From Burkholderiales bacterium (GTDB lineage Bacteria; Pseudomonadota; Gammaproteobacteria; Burkholderiales; Burkholderiaceae_C), in NCBI GenBank assembly GCA_028869035.1, contig JAGWTL010000009.1:1-21780 (forward strand): 21,780 bases of DNA. Direction: 5' to 3'. Positions within the stretch are counted from its first letter, which is position 1. Each line of letters begins with the position of its first letter. The notes under the pieces were generated by a model, which worked only from the letters and a program-made list of their open reading frames with translations, did no database searches and had not been told where the DNA came from. The translations under genes and the position numbers were made by a program. Positions 1-7,833 of this stretch are shown here, piece after piece.

Positions 1-375
1 GGCGTCGCGCGGGGCGCCACGGATGCCCTTGCCCACGCGGTCCAGCAGCCGGGCAGCCACCACGGGTTCGACTGCCGTGGCCAGGGCGAACAGCGGCTTG
101 CTCAGCGCGCCCAGGCCATAACCCAGCACGGCCAGTGGCTTGCGCCGGCCCCACCAGTCGCTGATAGCGCCTGAAAAGACCTTGACGATCAGTGCGGTGG
201 CCTCGGCGGCGCCTTCGAGCAGCCCCACCAGCAGCATGCTTGCGCCCAGGCCGGTGACCAGGAAGACCGGGAGCAGGCTGTGGATCAGCTCGGAGGAGAT
301 GTCCATCAGCAGGCTGACGAAACCCAGCGCCCAGATGCCGGCGGGCATGCGTGGGGAAGGGGTCGGTTCAGGCAT
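1..375 (-). CDS. MFS transporter, N-terminal part (gene continues past the left edge)
   Basis: The first 125 codons of a major facilitator superfamily permease are visible; the rest of a usual ~400-residue protein lies outside the window. Hydrophobic helices alternate with short loops. Residues 69-80 (GAISDWWGRRKP) are the loop 2-3 motif A of MFS proteins, and residues 112-125 (DRVGKGIRGAPRDA) form the conserved stretch seen in a drug/metabolite-efflux-like MFS subgroup. Expected to sit in the inner membrane; the substrate cannot be told. The ATG at 375 was chosen because it is the first in-frame ATG after the purM stop, leaving a 20-nt gap; another ATG at residue 10 is possible, and neither has a strong ribosome site. 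It is probably cotranscribed with purM. Family call is firm, substrate unknown. Confidence 0.85.
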   Translation of the reverse strand, partial: MPEPTPSPRMPAGIWALGFVSLLMDISSELIHSLLPVFLVTGLGASMLLVGLLEGAAEATALIVKVFSGAISDWWGRRKPLAVLGYGLGALSKPLFALATAVEPVVAARLLDRVGKGIRGAPRDA

Positions 376-395
376 GGGTGCCTGAAGGTGAGCGC

Positions 396-1439
396 TCAGG
401 CGACGACGACGGGTGCCCCGGCGCCGCGTGCGGCAATGGTGCCGATTTCGTAGACCTGCTCGCCCAGGCCGCGCAGAGTCCGGGCGGTGGCGGCAGCCTG
501 AGCCGCTTCGACGACAACGACCATGCCGATGCCATTGTTGAAGGTGCGGTTCATTTCGAAGTCGCCGATGCCGGCGGTCTTCTGCAGCCAGGCGAAGAGC
601 TCGGTCTGCGGCCAACTGCCCTTCTTCAGATGGGCGGCCGTGCCTTCGGGCAGCACGCGCGGGATGTTTTCCAGCAGGCCGCCGCCGGTGATGTGGGCCA
701 GGGCCTTGATCGGGTGCTGCGCCAGGGCGGCCAGCACGTTCTTTACGTAAAGGCGGGTGGGCTCCATGACGGCCTGCTTGAAGGGCTTGCCGTCCAGCGT
801 GGCGGGCAGGCTGCCGACGGCGCGTTCGATGCACTTGCGCACCAGGGAGAAGCCGTTGGAATGCACGCCGCTGGAGGCCAGGCCCAGCACCACGTCACCC
901 GGCTTCACGTCCTGGCCGGTCAGAATCTTCGATTTCTCGACCGCACCGACGCAAAAGCCGGCCAGGTCGTATTCACCGTCCGGGTACATGCCCGGCATTT
1001 CGGCGGTTTCACCACCGATCAGGGCGCAGCCGGAGAGTTCACAGCCCCTGGCGATGCCACCCACGACGCTTGCTGCCGTGTCCACGTGCAGCTTGCCGCA
1101 GGCGAAGTAGTCGAGGAAAAACAGGGGCTCGGCACCCTGCACCAGCACGTCGTTGACGCTCATCGCCACCAGGTCGATGCCCACGGTGTCGTGCATATTC
1201 CATTCGAAAGCCAGCTTGAGCTTGGTGCCCACGCCGTCGGTGCCCGAGACCAGCACAGGCTCCTTGTAGCGTTTGGGCACTTCGAACAGGGCGCCGAAGC
1301 CGCCGATGCCGGCCAGCACGCCCTCGCGCATGGTTTTCCTGGCCAGGGGCTTGATGCGTTCGACCAGCGCGTCACCGGCATCGATGTCGACGCCGGCGTC
1401 TTTGTAAGACAGGGGGAGGGGGGTCTTGGAGGTGCTCAT
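396..1439 (-). CDS. purM: Phosphoribosylformylglycinamidine cyclo-ligase (AIR synthetase)
   Basis: PurM closes the imidazole ring in step five of purine synthesis, turning FGAM plus ATP into aminoimidazole ribonucleotide in the cytoplasm. The 347-residue product matches the family length (about 345). Near the N-terminus is KDAGVDIDAGDALV (residues 13-26), typical of PurM. Further on come the family blocks GGETAEMPGMY, SSGVHSNGFSLVR and HITGGGLLENIPRVLP. The start is taken at the ATG at 1439, giving MSTSKTPLPLSYKDAG; a longer in-frame ATG at 1505 would add 22 residues not expected for PurM and would reach the start region of the divergent permease gene. The Shine-Dalgarno before 1439 is weak. 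It is followed after 20 nt by the MFS gene on the same strand. Confidence 0.97.
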   Translation of the reverse strand: MSTSKTPLPLSYKDAGVDIDAGDALVERIKPLARKTMREGVLAGIGGFGALFEVPKRYKEPVLVSGTDGVGTKLKLAFEWNMHDTVGIDLVAMSVNDVLVQGAEPLFFLDYFACGKLHVDTAASVVGGIARGCELSGCALIGGETAEMPGMYPDGEYDLAGFCVGAVEKSKILTGQDVKPGDVVLGLASSGVHSNGFSLVRKCIERAVGSLPATLDGKPFKQAVMEPTRLYVKNVLAALAQHPIKALAHITGGGLLENIPRVLPEGTAAHLKKGSWPQTELFAWLQKTAGIGDFEMNRTFNNGIGMVVVVEAAQAAATARTLRGLGEQVYEIGTIAARGAGAPVVVA

Positions 1440-1453
1440 GAGGTAGTGCCGGA

Positions 1454-1480
1454 CTTGGCCTGGGCCAAGCCCGATAGAAT
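1454..1480. promoter_or_regulatory. Divergent purM / permease control region with a 16-bp palindrome
   Basis: The gap between purM (starts 1439, minus) and the permease (starts 1535, plus) is 95 bp. It holds a perfect palindrome with 7-bp arms, CTTGGCC-TG-GGCCAAG (1454-1469), and just after it TAGAAT (1475-1480), a plausible -10 box for the plus-strand operon; no good -35 lies at the right distance. The palindrome could be an operator or a hairpin in the purM leader. It is not the E. coli PurR box. Function is inferred only. Confidence 0.3.
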
Positions 1481-1534
1481 TTGCACAGATTTTAAGGGTT
1501 TGCATTGGCCAGTCCCGGCCCCCGTCGTTTTTTC

Positions 1535-2617
1535 ATGTCCCTGACCATCTCCCAAAAAAGTGTCCTCGCCTGGAGCGCCGCGACCGGTGTGCTGGCGCTG
1601 GCGCTCTGGCTGCTGGGCCCGGTACTGACGCCCTTTGTCGTGGCGGCCGTGCTGGCCTATGCGCTGACCCCCCTGGTGGACCGCCTGGACGCCCTGGCGC
1701 GCGGCCGCCTGCCGCGCCTGCTGGCGGTGCTGCTGGTGGAACTGCTGCTGATACTGGTCGTCCTGGGGCTGCTCCTCCTGCTGGTGCCTGTGCTCACACG
1801 CGAATGGCCCCTCTTGCGTGAGCAGTTGCCCCAACTGCTGGATCGGCTCAATACTGGCGCCCAGCCCTTGCTGGCCCAACTGGGTCTGAAGCTGAGTTTC
1901 GATATGGCCGGCCTCAAGCCTGCGCTCATGAAATACCTGAATGCCAACATGGCGGACGCCCTCGGCTCGGTGCTGGCTTCACTCAAGATCGGCGGCAGCG
2001 TGGCGCTGGCGGTGCTGGGCAATCTGATCCTTATTCCCGTGGCCCTGTTCTATCTGCTGCTGGACTGGAAAGTCCTGGTGCGGCGCGTGACCGATCTGGT
2101 GCCCAGGCATCTGCGCGGCAGCTACGACAGTTTTGTGGCCGAAGCCGATGAAGTGCTGGGCCAGTACCTGCGTGGACAACTGCTGGTCATGCTTATCCTG
2201 GCGGCGTACTACAGCGTGGCGCTGAGCTTCTTCGGTCTGGACCTGGCCCTGCCCATCGGTGTCTTCACGGGCCTGGCCATCTTCGTACCCTATGTGGGCT
2301 TCGGCCTGGGCCTGCTGCTGGCCGTGCTGGCTGGTCTGCTGGAATTCGGCGGCGACGGCGGCTTGAGTCGCGTGGCCCTGATGGTGGGCGTGGTTTACGG
2401 CCTGGGCCAGCTGACTGAGAGCCTGTACCTGACGCCGCGGCTGCTGGGCGAGCGCATCGGTCTGCACCCGCTGGCGGTGATCTTTGCCCTGCTGGCCTTT
2501 GGTCAGATCTTCGGTTTCGTCGGCATTCTGGTCGCTTTGCCGGTCAGCGCCGTGCTGCTGGTGGCGATCAGGCGCCTGCGGCAGCGCTACCTGAGCAGCA
2601 GCGTGTACCGGGGATGA
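1535..2617 (+). CDS. AI-2E family transporter (PerM-like permease)
   Basis: A 360-residue integral membrane protein rich in Leu/Val/Ala helices throughout. It has the layout of the AI-2E transporter / PerM family: paired N-terminal helices, a more polar middle region (about residues 90-150) and a C-terminal bundle with a conserved glycine-rich block (FVPYVGFGLGLLLAVLAG), then LTESLYLTPRLLGERIGLHP, a family hallmark. Members export small signals or solutes, or act as Na+/H+ antiporters; the substrate is not deducible. Start: the ATG at 1535 gives MSLTISQKS. A TTG at 1505 is in frame and has AAGGG six bases upstream, so a 10-residue longer form is possible. The stop overlaps the hda start by 4 nt (ATGA), making it the first gene of a five-gene operon. 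Confidence 0.88.
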   Translation: MSLTISQKSVLAWSAATGVLALALWLLGPVLTPFVVAAVLAYALTPLVDRLDALARGRLPRLLAVLLVELLLILVVLGLLLLLVPVLTREWPLLREQLPQLLDRLNTGAQPLLAQLGLKLSFDMAGLKPALMKYLNANMADALGSVLASLKIGGSVALAVLGNLILIPVALFYLLLDWKVLVRRVTDLVPRHLRGSYDSFVAEADEVLGQYLRGQLLVMLILAAYYSVALSFFGLDLALPIGVFTGLAIFVPYVGFGLGLLLAVLAGLLEFGGDGGLSRVALMVGVVYGLGQLTESLYLTPRLLGERIGLHPLAVIFALLAFGQIFGFVGILVALPVSAVLLVAIRRLRQRYLSSSVYRG

Positions 2618-3300
2618 AACAGATCGCGCTGGACATCGGGCTGGGCAGCGGCCCGACCCTGGGCAATTTCATGGCGGGTCCCAACGAAGCCGTGCTGCGC
2701 CATCTCCATCTGTGGGTCGGTGACGGTTCCAGCGCAGCCCTGCGCTCGCCCGTGCCCACCTATCTCTGGGGGGCTTCGGGCAGTGGCAAGACCCATCTGC
2801 TCAAGGCCGTGCGCGAAGCACTGCGTGAGCAGGGGGCCACGGTGGGCTGGCTTGATGCCTCGGTGGCCGAGCCACTCCCTTTTGACGAGCGTTGGGCCGC
2901 CGTGCTGCTGGATGATGTGCAGATGTATACCGCCGTGCAGCAGCACGCGGCCTTCAACTGGTTCGTGCATGCGCAGACCGGCCAGCAGTGGGTGCTGGCC
3001 GCCGGCGAGACACCACCGGCCGATCTCAAGCTGCGCGAGGACCTGCGCACGCGCCTGGGCTGGGGGCATGTCTACAGCCTGCAGGTGCTCAGCGAGGCGG
3101 AGCGCCGCGCCGTGCTGCGCCAGGCGGCTGACGCGCGCGGCATCTTCCTGGCCGACGAAGTCATGGACTACATGCTCACGCGTTTCAGCCGCGACTTGGG
3201 GCACCTGATGCGGTTGCTCGACCACCTGGACGGCTACGCCTTGCAGACCCAGCGCGCCATCACGATCCCGCTGATCAAGGCGATGCTTCAAGAGATATGA
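2614..3300 (+). CDS. hda: DnaA regulatory inactivator Hda
   Basis: Hda is a DnaA-like AAA+ protein that, with the DNA-loaded sliding clamp, stimulates ATP hydrolysis by DnaA and so stops extra rounds of replication. The 228-residue product lacks DnaA's DNA-binding domain. Visible parts: an N-terminal QIALDI stretch where Hda carries its clamp-binding motif; Walker A GASGSGKT (residues 53-60), closer to the consensus than in E. coli Hda; Walker B VLLDD (97-101); DLRTRLGWG, the segment carrying the conserved box VII arginine; and a C-terminal RDLGHLMRLLDHLD block that aligns by eye with E. coli Hda. The ATG overlaps the permease stop (ATGA), and the gene's own stop overlaps the next ATG, so translation is probably coupled. 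Call is confident from family resemblance and the short length. Confidence 0.93.
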   Translation: MKQIALDIGLGSGPTLGNFMAGPNEAVLRHLHLWVGDGSSAALRSPVPTYLWGASGSGKTHLLKAVREALREQGATVGWLDASVAEPLPFDERWAAVLLDDVQMYTAVQQHAAFNWFVHAQTGQQWVLAAGETPPADLKLREDLRTRLGWGHVYSLQVLSEAERRAVLRQAADARGIFLADEVMDYMLTRFSRDLGHLMRLLDHLDGYALQTQRAITIPLIKAMLQEI

Positions 3301-3977
3301 CCCACAAGACCAAGCTGGCCCTGTTCGACCTGGACCACACCCTGCTGCCCATCGACTCCGACTACGCCTGGGGCACCTTCACCACCACCATCGGCTGGAC
3401 CGACCCGGTGGCGTTCGCGCGGCGTAACGACGAGTTCTATACGCATTACCAGGCCGGCACACTGGACGTGCACGACTATGTGCGCTTCGCCACCGAAGCT
3501 GCGCGCCTCAAGGGGCCCGAGGTAGCATTGGCGGCGCGCGAGCGCTTCATGCGTGAGGTGATTGCCCCGGCGATCCGTCCGCAGGCCGTCGAGCTGGTGC
3601 GCCGGCACAGAGAAGCGGGCGACGAGGTGCTCATCATCACGGCCACCAACGAGTTCGTCACCCGCCCGATCGCCGAGGCCTTTGGTGTGCAGCAGCTCAT
3701 TGCCGTCGAGCTCGAGCGCGACGCCGGCGGCTGGATCACCGGCGAGATCCGCGGCACGCCCTCCTTCCGCGAGGGCAAGGTGTTGCGCTTCGGTGAGTGG
3801 CTGGCAGCGCGCGGGCTCAAACGCCATGAGGCCGAAGTGACTTTCTACTCCGATTCGGTCAACGACCTGCCCCTGATGGACAATGCGGACTGTCCGGTGG
3901 CCACCAACCCCGACGACCGCCTGCGCGCCCTGGCTCTGGAGCGCGGCTGGCGGGTACTGGAACTATTCAACCAATGA
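3297..3977 (+). CDS. HAD superfamily hydrolase, subfamily IB (SerB/CicA-like phosphatase)
   Basis: A 226-residue cytoplasmic phosphatase of the haloacid dehalogenase superfamily. Motif I is DLDHTLLPID (residues 11-20), with the nucleophile Asp11 and acid/base Asp13. Motif II is the ITATNEF segment near residue 113, motif III the lysine in FREGKV near residue 160, and motif IV the acidic YSDSVNDLPLM near residues 184-194. The helical cap between motifs I and II marks subfamily IB, the group of phosphoserine-phosphatase-like enzymes. Its true substrate is unknown; it is not called SerB because operon and length fit the uncharacterised IB group better. It overlaps hda and pcnB by 4 nt on each side. 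All catalytic residues appear intact. Confidence 0.9.
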   Translation: MTHKTKLALFDLDHTLLPIDSDYAWGTFTTTIGWTDPVAFARRNDEFYTHYQAGTLDVHDYVRFATEAARLKGPEVALAARERFMREVIAPAIRPQAVELVRRHREAGDEVLIITATNEFVTRPIAEAFGVQQLIAVELERDAGGWITGEIRGTPSFREGKVLRFGEWLAARGLKRHEAEVTFYSDSVNDLPLMDNADCPVATNPDDRLRALALERGWRVLELFNQ

Positions 3978-5494
3978 TCAAGAAAATCATCAACAGGCTG
4001 CTGGGCAAGGCGGATGCGCCCCAGCCGGCTTTCGGCAAACGACGCGAATTCAGCGCGGCCGAACACGGCATCGACCCGACCCTGGTCGATAAGCGTGCGC
4101 TGGACGTGGTGCAGACCCTGCAGGACGCCGGCTACGGGGCCTACATCGTGGGTGGCGCCGTGCGCGACCTGCTGCTGGGCCTGCGGCCCAAGGACTTCGA
4201 CGTGGCCACCGACGCCACGCCCGAGCAGGTCAAGGGCCTGTTCCGCCGCGCTTTCATCATCGGACGGCGCTTTCGCATCGTGCACGTGGTCTATGGCCGC
4301 GGGCGCGAGCACGAGGTGATCGAGGTCTCCACCTTCCGCGCTTACATGGACAACGCGGCGGCCGAGCAGGTGGCGGGCAACGAGCGCACCAGCAAGAGCG
4401 AGCTGGCCGGCATGAAACACGCGGTCGATTCCAGCGGACGCGTGCTGCGTGACAACGTCTGGGGCCCGCAGGACGAGGACGCCGCGCGGCGCGACTTCAC
4501 CATCAACGCCATGTACTACGACCCCGAGACGCAGGTCGTGGTCGATTACCACGGCGGTATCCAGGACGCTCAGCGCCGCGTGCTGCGCATGATCGGCGAC
4601 CCGGCCACGCGTTACCGCGAGGACCCGGTGCGCATCATCCGCGCCGTGCGTTTTGCCGCCAAGCTCAGCGCCGTAGGTTTCAAGTTCGAAGCCAGGACCG
4701 CCAAGCCGCTCAAGGAAATGCGGGACCTGCTGGCCGACGTGCCGCAGAGCCGCCTGTTCGACGAGATGCTCAAGCTGCTGCAGACCGGGCACGCCCTGGC
4801 CACGGTGGAGCAGCTCAAGAAACTGGGGCTGGACCGCGGCATCTATCCGCTGCTGGACCTGGTGGTCGAGCGCGCGGCCGAGCCCTTTGTGAAGGCCGCG
4901 CTGGAAGACACCGACCGCCGGGTCGGCGAGGGCAAACCGGTGGCGCCCAGCTTCCTGCTGGCCTGCGTGCTCTGGTCCGACGTGCGCGACGGCTGGGCCC
5001 GGCGCATCAAGCAGCGCCAGCATGCGCACCCGGCCCTGCAGGATGCGATCGACGATGTTTTCAATGCCCGCATCGGCGACGTCTCGGGCCGTGGCAAGCT
5101 GGCCGCCGACATGCGCGAGATCTGGGTGATGCAGCCGCGCTTCGACAAGCGTGTAGGCAGCGCACCCTACGGCCTGGCCGAGCAGCCGCGTTTTCGCGCC
5201 GGCTTCGACTTCATGCGCCTGCGCGCCGACATCGGCGAGATCGACGTGGTGCTGGCCGACTGGTGGCAGGAGTTCAGCACGGGGGACGACAACCTGCGCC
5301 AGGACCTGATGGACCAGGCGCGCGAGGAGCAGGTGCGTCAGCGTGCGCAGGCCCCGCGCCAGCCCGTCGCACGCTCGACCGGCGCCGAACCCGAGACGCT
5401 TGCCGAGGACGGCGCCGCGCCCAAGAAGCGTCGCCGGCGCCGGCGTTCAGGCGCCAAGAAATCCGGCGATGGCGCGCCGGACACCGGGGCGTGA
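3974..5494 (+). CDS. pcnB: Poly(A) polymerase I (polynucleotide adenylyltransferase)
   Basis: PcnB adds 3' poly(A) tails to RNAs, marking them for decay. This 506-residue protein has the class II nucleotidyltransferase head: GGAVRDLLLGLRPKDFDVATD near residues 59-80, with the glycine pair and the DxD metal site (KDFDV). It then shows RRDFTINAMYYDP near residue 172 and GDPATRYREDPVRIIRAVRF near 205-225, features shared with CCA-adding enzymes. The polyA-type C-terminal extension and the very basic end (KKRRRRRRSGAKKS) favour PcnB over a tRNA CCA-transferase. The basic tail probably binds RNA. It starts at an ATGA overlap with the HAD gene and ends in a GTGA overlap with folK. Confidence 0.95.
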   Translation: MIKKIINRLLGKADAPQPAFGKRREFSAAEHGIDPTLVDKRALDVVQTLQDAGYGAYIVGGAVRDLLLGLRPKDFDVATDATPEQVKGLFRRAFIIGRRFRIVHVVYGRGREHEVIEVSTFRAYMDNAAAEQVAGNERTSKSELAGMKHAVDSSGRVLRDNVWGPQDEDAARRDFTINAMYYDPETQVVVDYHGGIQDAQRRVLRMIGDPATRYREDPVRIIRAVRFAAKLSAVGFKFEARTAKPLKEMRDLLADVPQSRLFDEMLKLLQTGHALATVEQLKKLGLDRGIYPLLDLVVERAAEPFVKAALEDTDRRVGEGKPVAPSFLLACVLWSDVRDGWARRIKQRQHAHPALQDAIDDVFNARIGDVSGRGKLAADMREIWVMQPRFDKRVGSAPYGLAEQPRFRAGFDFMRLRADIGEIDVVLADWWQEFSTGDDNLRQDLMDQAREEQVRQRAQAPRQPVARSTGAEPETLAEDGAAPKKRRRRRRSGAKKSGDGAPDTGA

Positions 5495-5976
5495 ACACGG
5501 CCCCCGGCGCTCCGGTGACGGCCTATGTCGCGCTGGGGGCCAATCTGGGGGATGCGCAGGCGGCCTTGCGCCAGGCGCTGAACGACCTGGCAAGCTTGCC
5601 GCGCACGCAGGTCCTGCGTGCCTCTTCCATGTATCGCAGCGCACCGGTCGATTCGTCGGGGCCGGACTATGTCAATGCCGTGGCCGAGTTGTCCACGGTG
5701 TTGGGTCCCTATGAGCTGCTGGCCGGGCTGCAGCGCCTGGAACAGGCCGCCGGCCGCGAGCGACCCTGGCATAACGCCCCGCGCACGCTGGACCTGGACA
5801 TCCTGCTCTACGGTGAACTGCGCCAGGACGATCCGGTGCTGACCTTGCCGCATCCACGCATGGGAGAGCGTGCTTTTGTGCTCCTGCCCCTGGCGGAAAT
5901 TGCCCCGGCCCTCGTCAGTCCTGCCCAGTTGCTGAAGGTCGAAAAGCAGGTGATTTCGCGCATGGCAAGCCTGTGA
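5491..5976 (+). CDS. folK: 2-amino-4-hydroxy-6-hydroxymethyldihydropteridine pyrophosphokinase
   Basis: FolK (HPPK) transfers pyrophosphate from ATP to 6-hydroxymethyl-dihydropterin, the step before dihydropteroate synthase in folate synthesis. Starting at the GTG at 5491, which overlaps the pcnB stop as GTGA, the product has 161 residues, the usual length. It shows VALGANLGD (13-21), the substrate-loop segment YRSAPVDSSGPDYVNAV (48-64), RPW (91-93), PRTLDLDILLYG (97-108) with the two Mg-binding aspartates 101 and 103, and LPHPRMGERAFVLLPL (119-134). A much longer upstream reading frame (from 5263) only reads through pcnB in another frame and is rejected. It is the last gene of the perM-hda-HAD-pcnB-folK operon; no strong terminator follows. 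Confidence 0.96.
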   Translation: MNTAPGAPVTAYVALGANLGDAQAALRQALNDLASLPRTQVLRASSMYRSAPVDSSGPDYVNAVAELSTVLGPYELLAGLQRLEQAAGRERPWHNAPRTLDLDILLYGELRQDDPVLTLPHPRMGERAFVLLPLAEIAPALVSPAQLLKVEKQVISRMASL

Positions 5977-6002
5977 CGCAGCGCAGGGTGCTGCACTAAA
6001 AT
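5974..6002 (+). promoter_or_regulatory. Possible promoter of the chemotaxis receptor gene
   Basis: TAAAAT (5997-6002) is a fair sigma70 -10 box 28 bp before the receptor's ATG. The -35 position 17 bp upstream reads TGACGC (5974-5979), sharing only part of the consensus, and it overlaps the folK stop codon. No flagellar sigma28 box was seen. Confidence 0.3.
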
Positions 6003-6029
6003 GAAACCATCATCCATCGGCATACAACG

Positions 6030-7760
6030 ATGAACTTCAGAAACCTGCATGTGGCGACCAAGCTCTGGCTGGGAGTTGCCGTCATCATCATTTCCCTCAC
6101 GGTCTTGATTGCTTTCGCCGCCCTGCGTTCGGCTCGTCTGCAGGCCGAAAGCGAAACGACCTTGCGTGCGCTCAACAACCGGGTCAACCTGGCCAGCAGC
6201 TGGGCCGGCCTGACCGAGGCCAACGCGGCCCGTACGGTGGCCATGATCCTGACTTTCGACCCGGGTGTCGAGGCCCGCATGGGGGATGACATCAAGGCCA
6301 CCACGGCCCGGATTTCCAAGGCCCAGCAAGTGATCGAGGCCATGGACCTGAGCGCCGGGGAAAAGGCGCAGATGGACAAGATCGCGGAAAAGCGCAAGTC
6401 CATGATCGATGTGCGCAATCTGGCGCAGAAGGCCAAGGCTTCGGGCGACAGCGAGGGGGCCCAGAAAATCGTGAACGAGCAGTACATGCCGTCGGTCCAC
6501 GCCTATGTGGCCACCCTGCGCGAACTGGTGGACCAGGAGGAACGCACCGAGCAGCAATATTCTGAAGAAGTCTCCGCCGCGCGCGGCCTGACGATCAAGA
6601 TCGCCGGTGGCGCCATTGTCATCATCCTGGCGGCCATCCTGGCGGGGGCGGCGGTGCTGATCCGCTCCATCCGCGAGCCCCTGCGCGAGGCCAACGAGCT
6701 GGCCTCGCGGATCGCCCAGGGTGACCTGAGCGCGCGCATCGACACCTCGCGCGGCGACGAGTTCGGTGATCTCATGAAGTCACTGGCGCGCATGAACGAG
6801 GCGCTGGCGCAGATGGTGCAGCAGGTGCGCCAGAGCACCGACGGCATCGCCATCGCCAGTGCCGAGATCGCCACCGGCAACCACGATCTCTCGGTGCGCA
6901 CCGAGCAGACCTCCAGCGATCTGCAGTCCACGGCCTCGGCCATGGAAGAGCTGACCAGCACGGTGTCCCACAGCGCCGACAACGCGCGCCAGGCTTCGCA
7001 ACTGGCCTCCAGCGCTTCCAGCGTGGCTCAAAAGGGCGGCGCCATGGTGCAGGAGGTGGTGAGCACCATGGACGAGATCAACGCCAGCAGCAAGAAGATC
7101 AGGGACATCATCGGCGTGATCGACGGCATCGCTTTCCAGACCAATATCCTGGCGCTCAACGCCGCGGTGGAAGCCGCGCGCGCCGGGGAGCAGGGCCGTG
7201 GTTTTGCCGTGGTGGCCAGCGAGGTGCGTTCGCTGGCCGGACGCAGCGCCGAAGCGGCCAAGGAGATCAAGGCCCTGATCAGCACCTCGGTGCAAAAGGT
7301 CGATTCCGGCGCCCAACTGGTCGGTCAGGCCGGCGACACCATGAACGAGATCGTGCAGTCGGTGCGCCGTGTGGCCGACGTGATCGGTGAAATCACCGCG
7401 GCCGCCGGCGAGCAGAGCACCGGCATCGCCCAGGTCAACACCTCCATCGCCAACCTCGACCAGATGACGCAGCAGAACGCCGCGCTGGTCGAGCAGAGCG
7501 CCGCCGCCGCCCAAAGCATGCGCGAACAGGCCGACCAGCTGGCCCGGGCCGTGGCAGTGTTCAAGCTGGCAGCAGCCCAGACGGCGGTGGCCACGGTGCC
7601 GCGCTCGGCGCCGGACAGCCGCCCCAAGCCGCAGGCTGTGACCCGTCCCGCCGCCGCCAAGCCCGTAGCGACCAAGGCGCCCGCTTTGGCTGCAGCCAGG
7701 TCAGCGGCGCCCGCCGCCCGGGCCAAGGTCGGCAACGATTCGGACTGGGAAAGCTTCTGA
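6030..7760 (+). CDS. Methyl-accepting chemotaxis protein (Tar/Tsr type)
   Basis: A 576-residue transmembrane chemoreceptor. TM1 spans about residues 12-32, a helical periplasmic sensor of the four-helix-bundle type about 33-187, TM2 about 189-211, and HAMP about 212-264 (starting RSIREPL). The cytoplasmic signalling coiled coil follows, with the hairpin tip EAARAGEQGRGFAVVA at 381-396, which contacts CheA and CheW. A Pro/Ala/Lys-rich linker follows and the protein ends in DWESF (572-576), the xWxxF type of pentapeptide that tethers CheR and CheB in receptors such as Tar (NWETF). The ligand is unknown. No che genes are visible nearby, so it is an orphan receptor gene. The Shine-Dalgarno is weak; a strong terminator follows. 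Confidence 0.95.
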   Translation: MNFRNLHVATKLWLGVAVIIISLTVLIAFAALRSARLQAESETTLRALNNRVNLASSWAGLTEANAARTVAMILTFDPGVEARMGDDIKATTARISKAQQVIEAMDLSAGEKAQMDKIAEKRKSMIDVRNLAQKAKASGDSEGAQKIVNEQYMPSVHAYVATLRELVDQEERTEQQYSEEVSAARGLTIKIAGGAIVIILAAILAGAAVLIRSIREPLREANELASRIAQGDLSARIDTSRGDEFGDLMKSLARMNEALAQMVQQVRQSTDGIAIASAEIATGNHDLSVRTEQTSSDLQSTASAMEELTSTVSHSADNARQASQLASSASSVAQKGGAMVQEVVSTMDEINASSKKIRDIIGVIDGIAFQTNILALNAAVEAARAGEQGRGFAVVASEVRSLAGRSAEAAKEIKALISTSVQKVDSGAQLVGQAGDTMNEIVQSVRRVADVIGEITAAAGEQSTGIAQVNTSIANLDQMTQQNAALVEQSAAAAQSMREQADQLARAVAVFKLAAAQTAVATVPRSAPDSRPKPQAVTRPAAAKPVATKAPALAAARSAAPAARAKVGNDSDWESF

Positions 7761-7783
7761 CGCTGCCGTTCTGTCCGCGCCGC

Positions 7784-7810
7784 AAAGGGCCTGCACCGCA
7801 GGCCCTTTTT
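7784..7810 (+). terminator. Rho-independent terminator after the chemotaxis receptor gene
   Basis: A perfect 11-bp stem (7784-7794 with 7798-7808) closes a 3-nt loop and runs into five T residues (7806-7810). It begins 23 bp past the receptor stop. It lies between convergent genes; read on the minus strand it has only three T residues after the stem, so it should work mainly for the plus strand. Confidence 0.9.
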
Positions 7811-7833
7811 CATGAGAGACCGTGAACAGGCTC

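Noticed and set aside
351..1544. Long plus-strand reading frame (397 codons) opposite purM
   Set aside because: It is a complementary-frame shadow of purM, typical of high-GC DNA; its translation is low-complexity Gly/Ala/His/Gln-rich and shows no domain.
3845..5029. Minus-strand reading frame of 394 codons opposite pcnB
   Set aside because: Shadow of pcnB; no domain and no ribosome site, whereas pcnB shows all family motifs.
5263..5490. Longer folK start upstream
   Set aside because: The added residues are Gly/Ala/Arg-rich out-of-frame pcnB sequence; the GTG at 5491 gives the normal FolK length.
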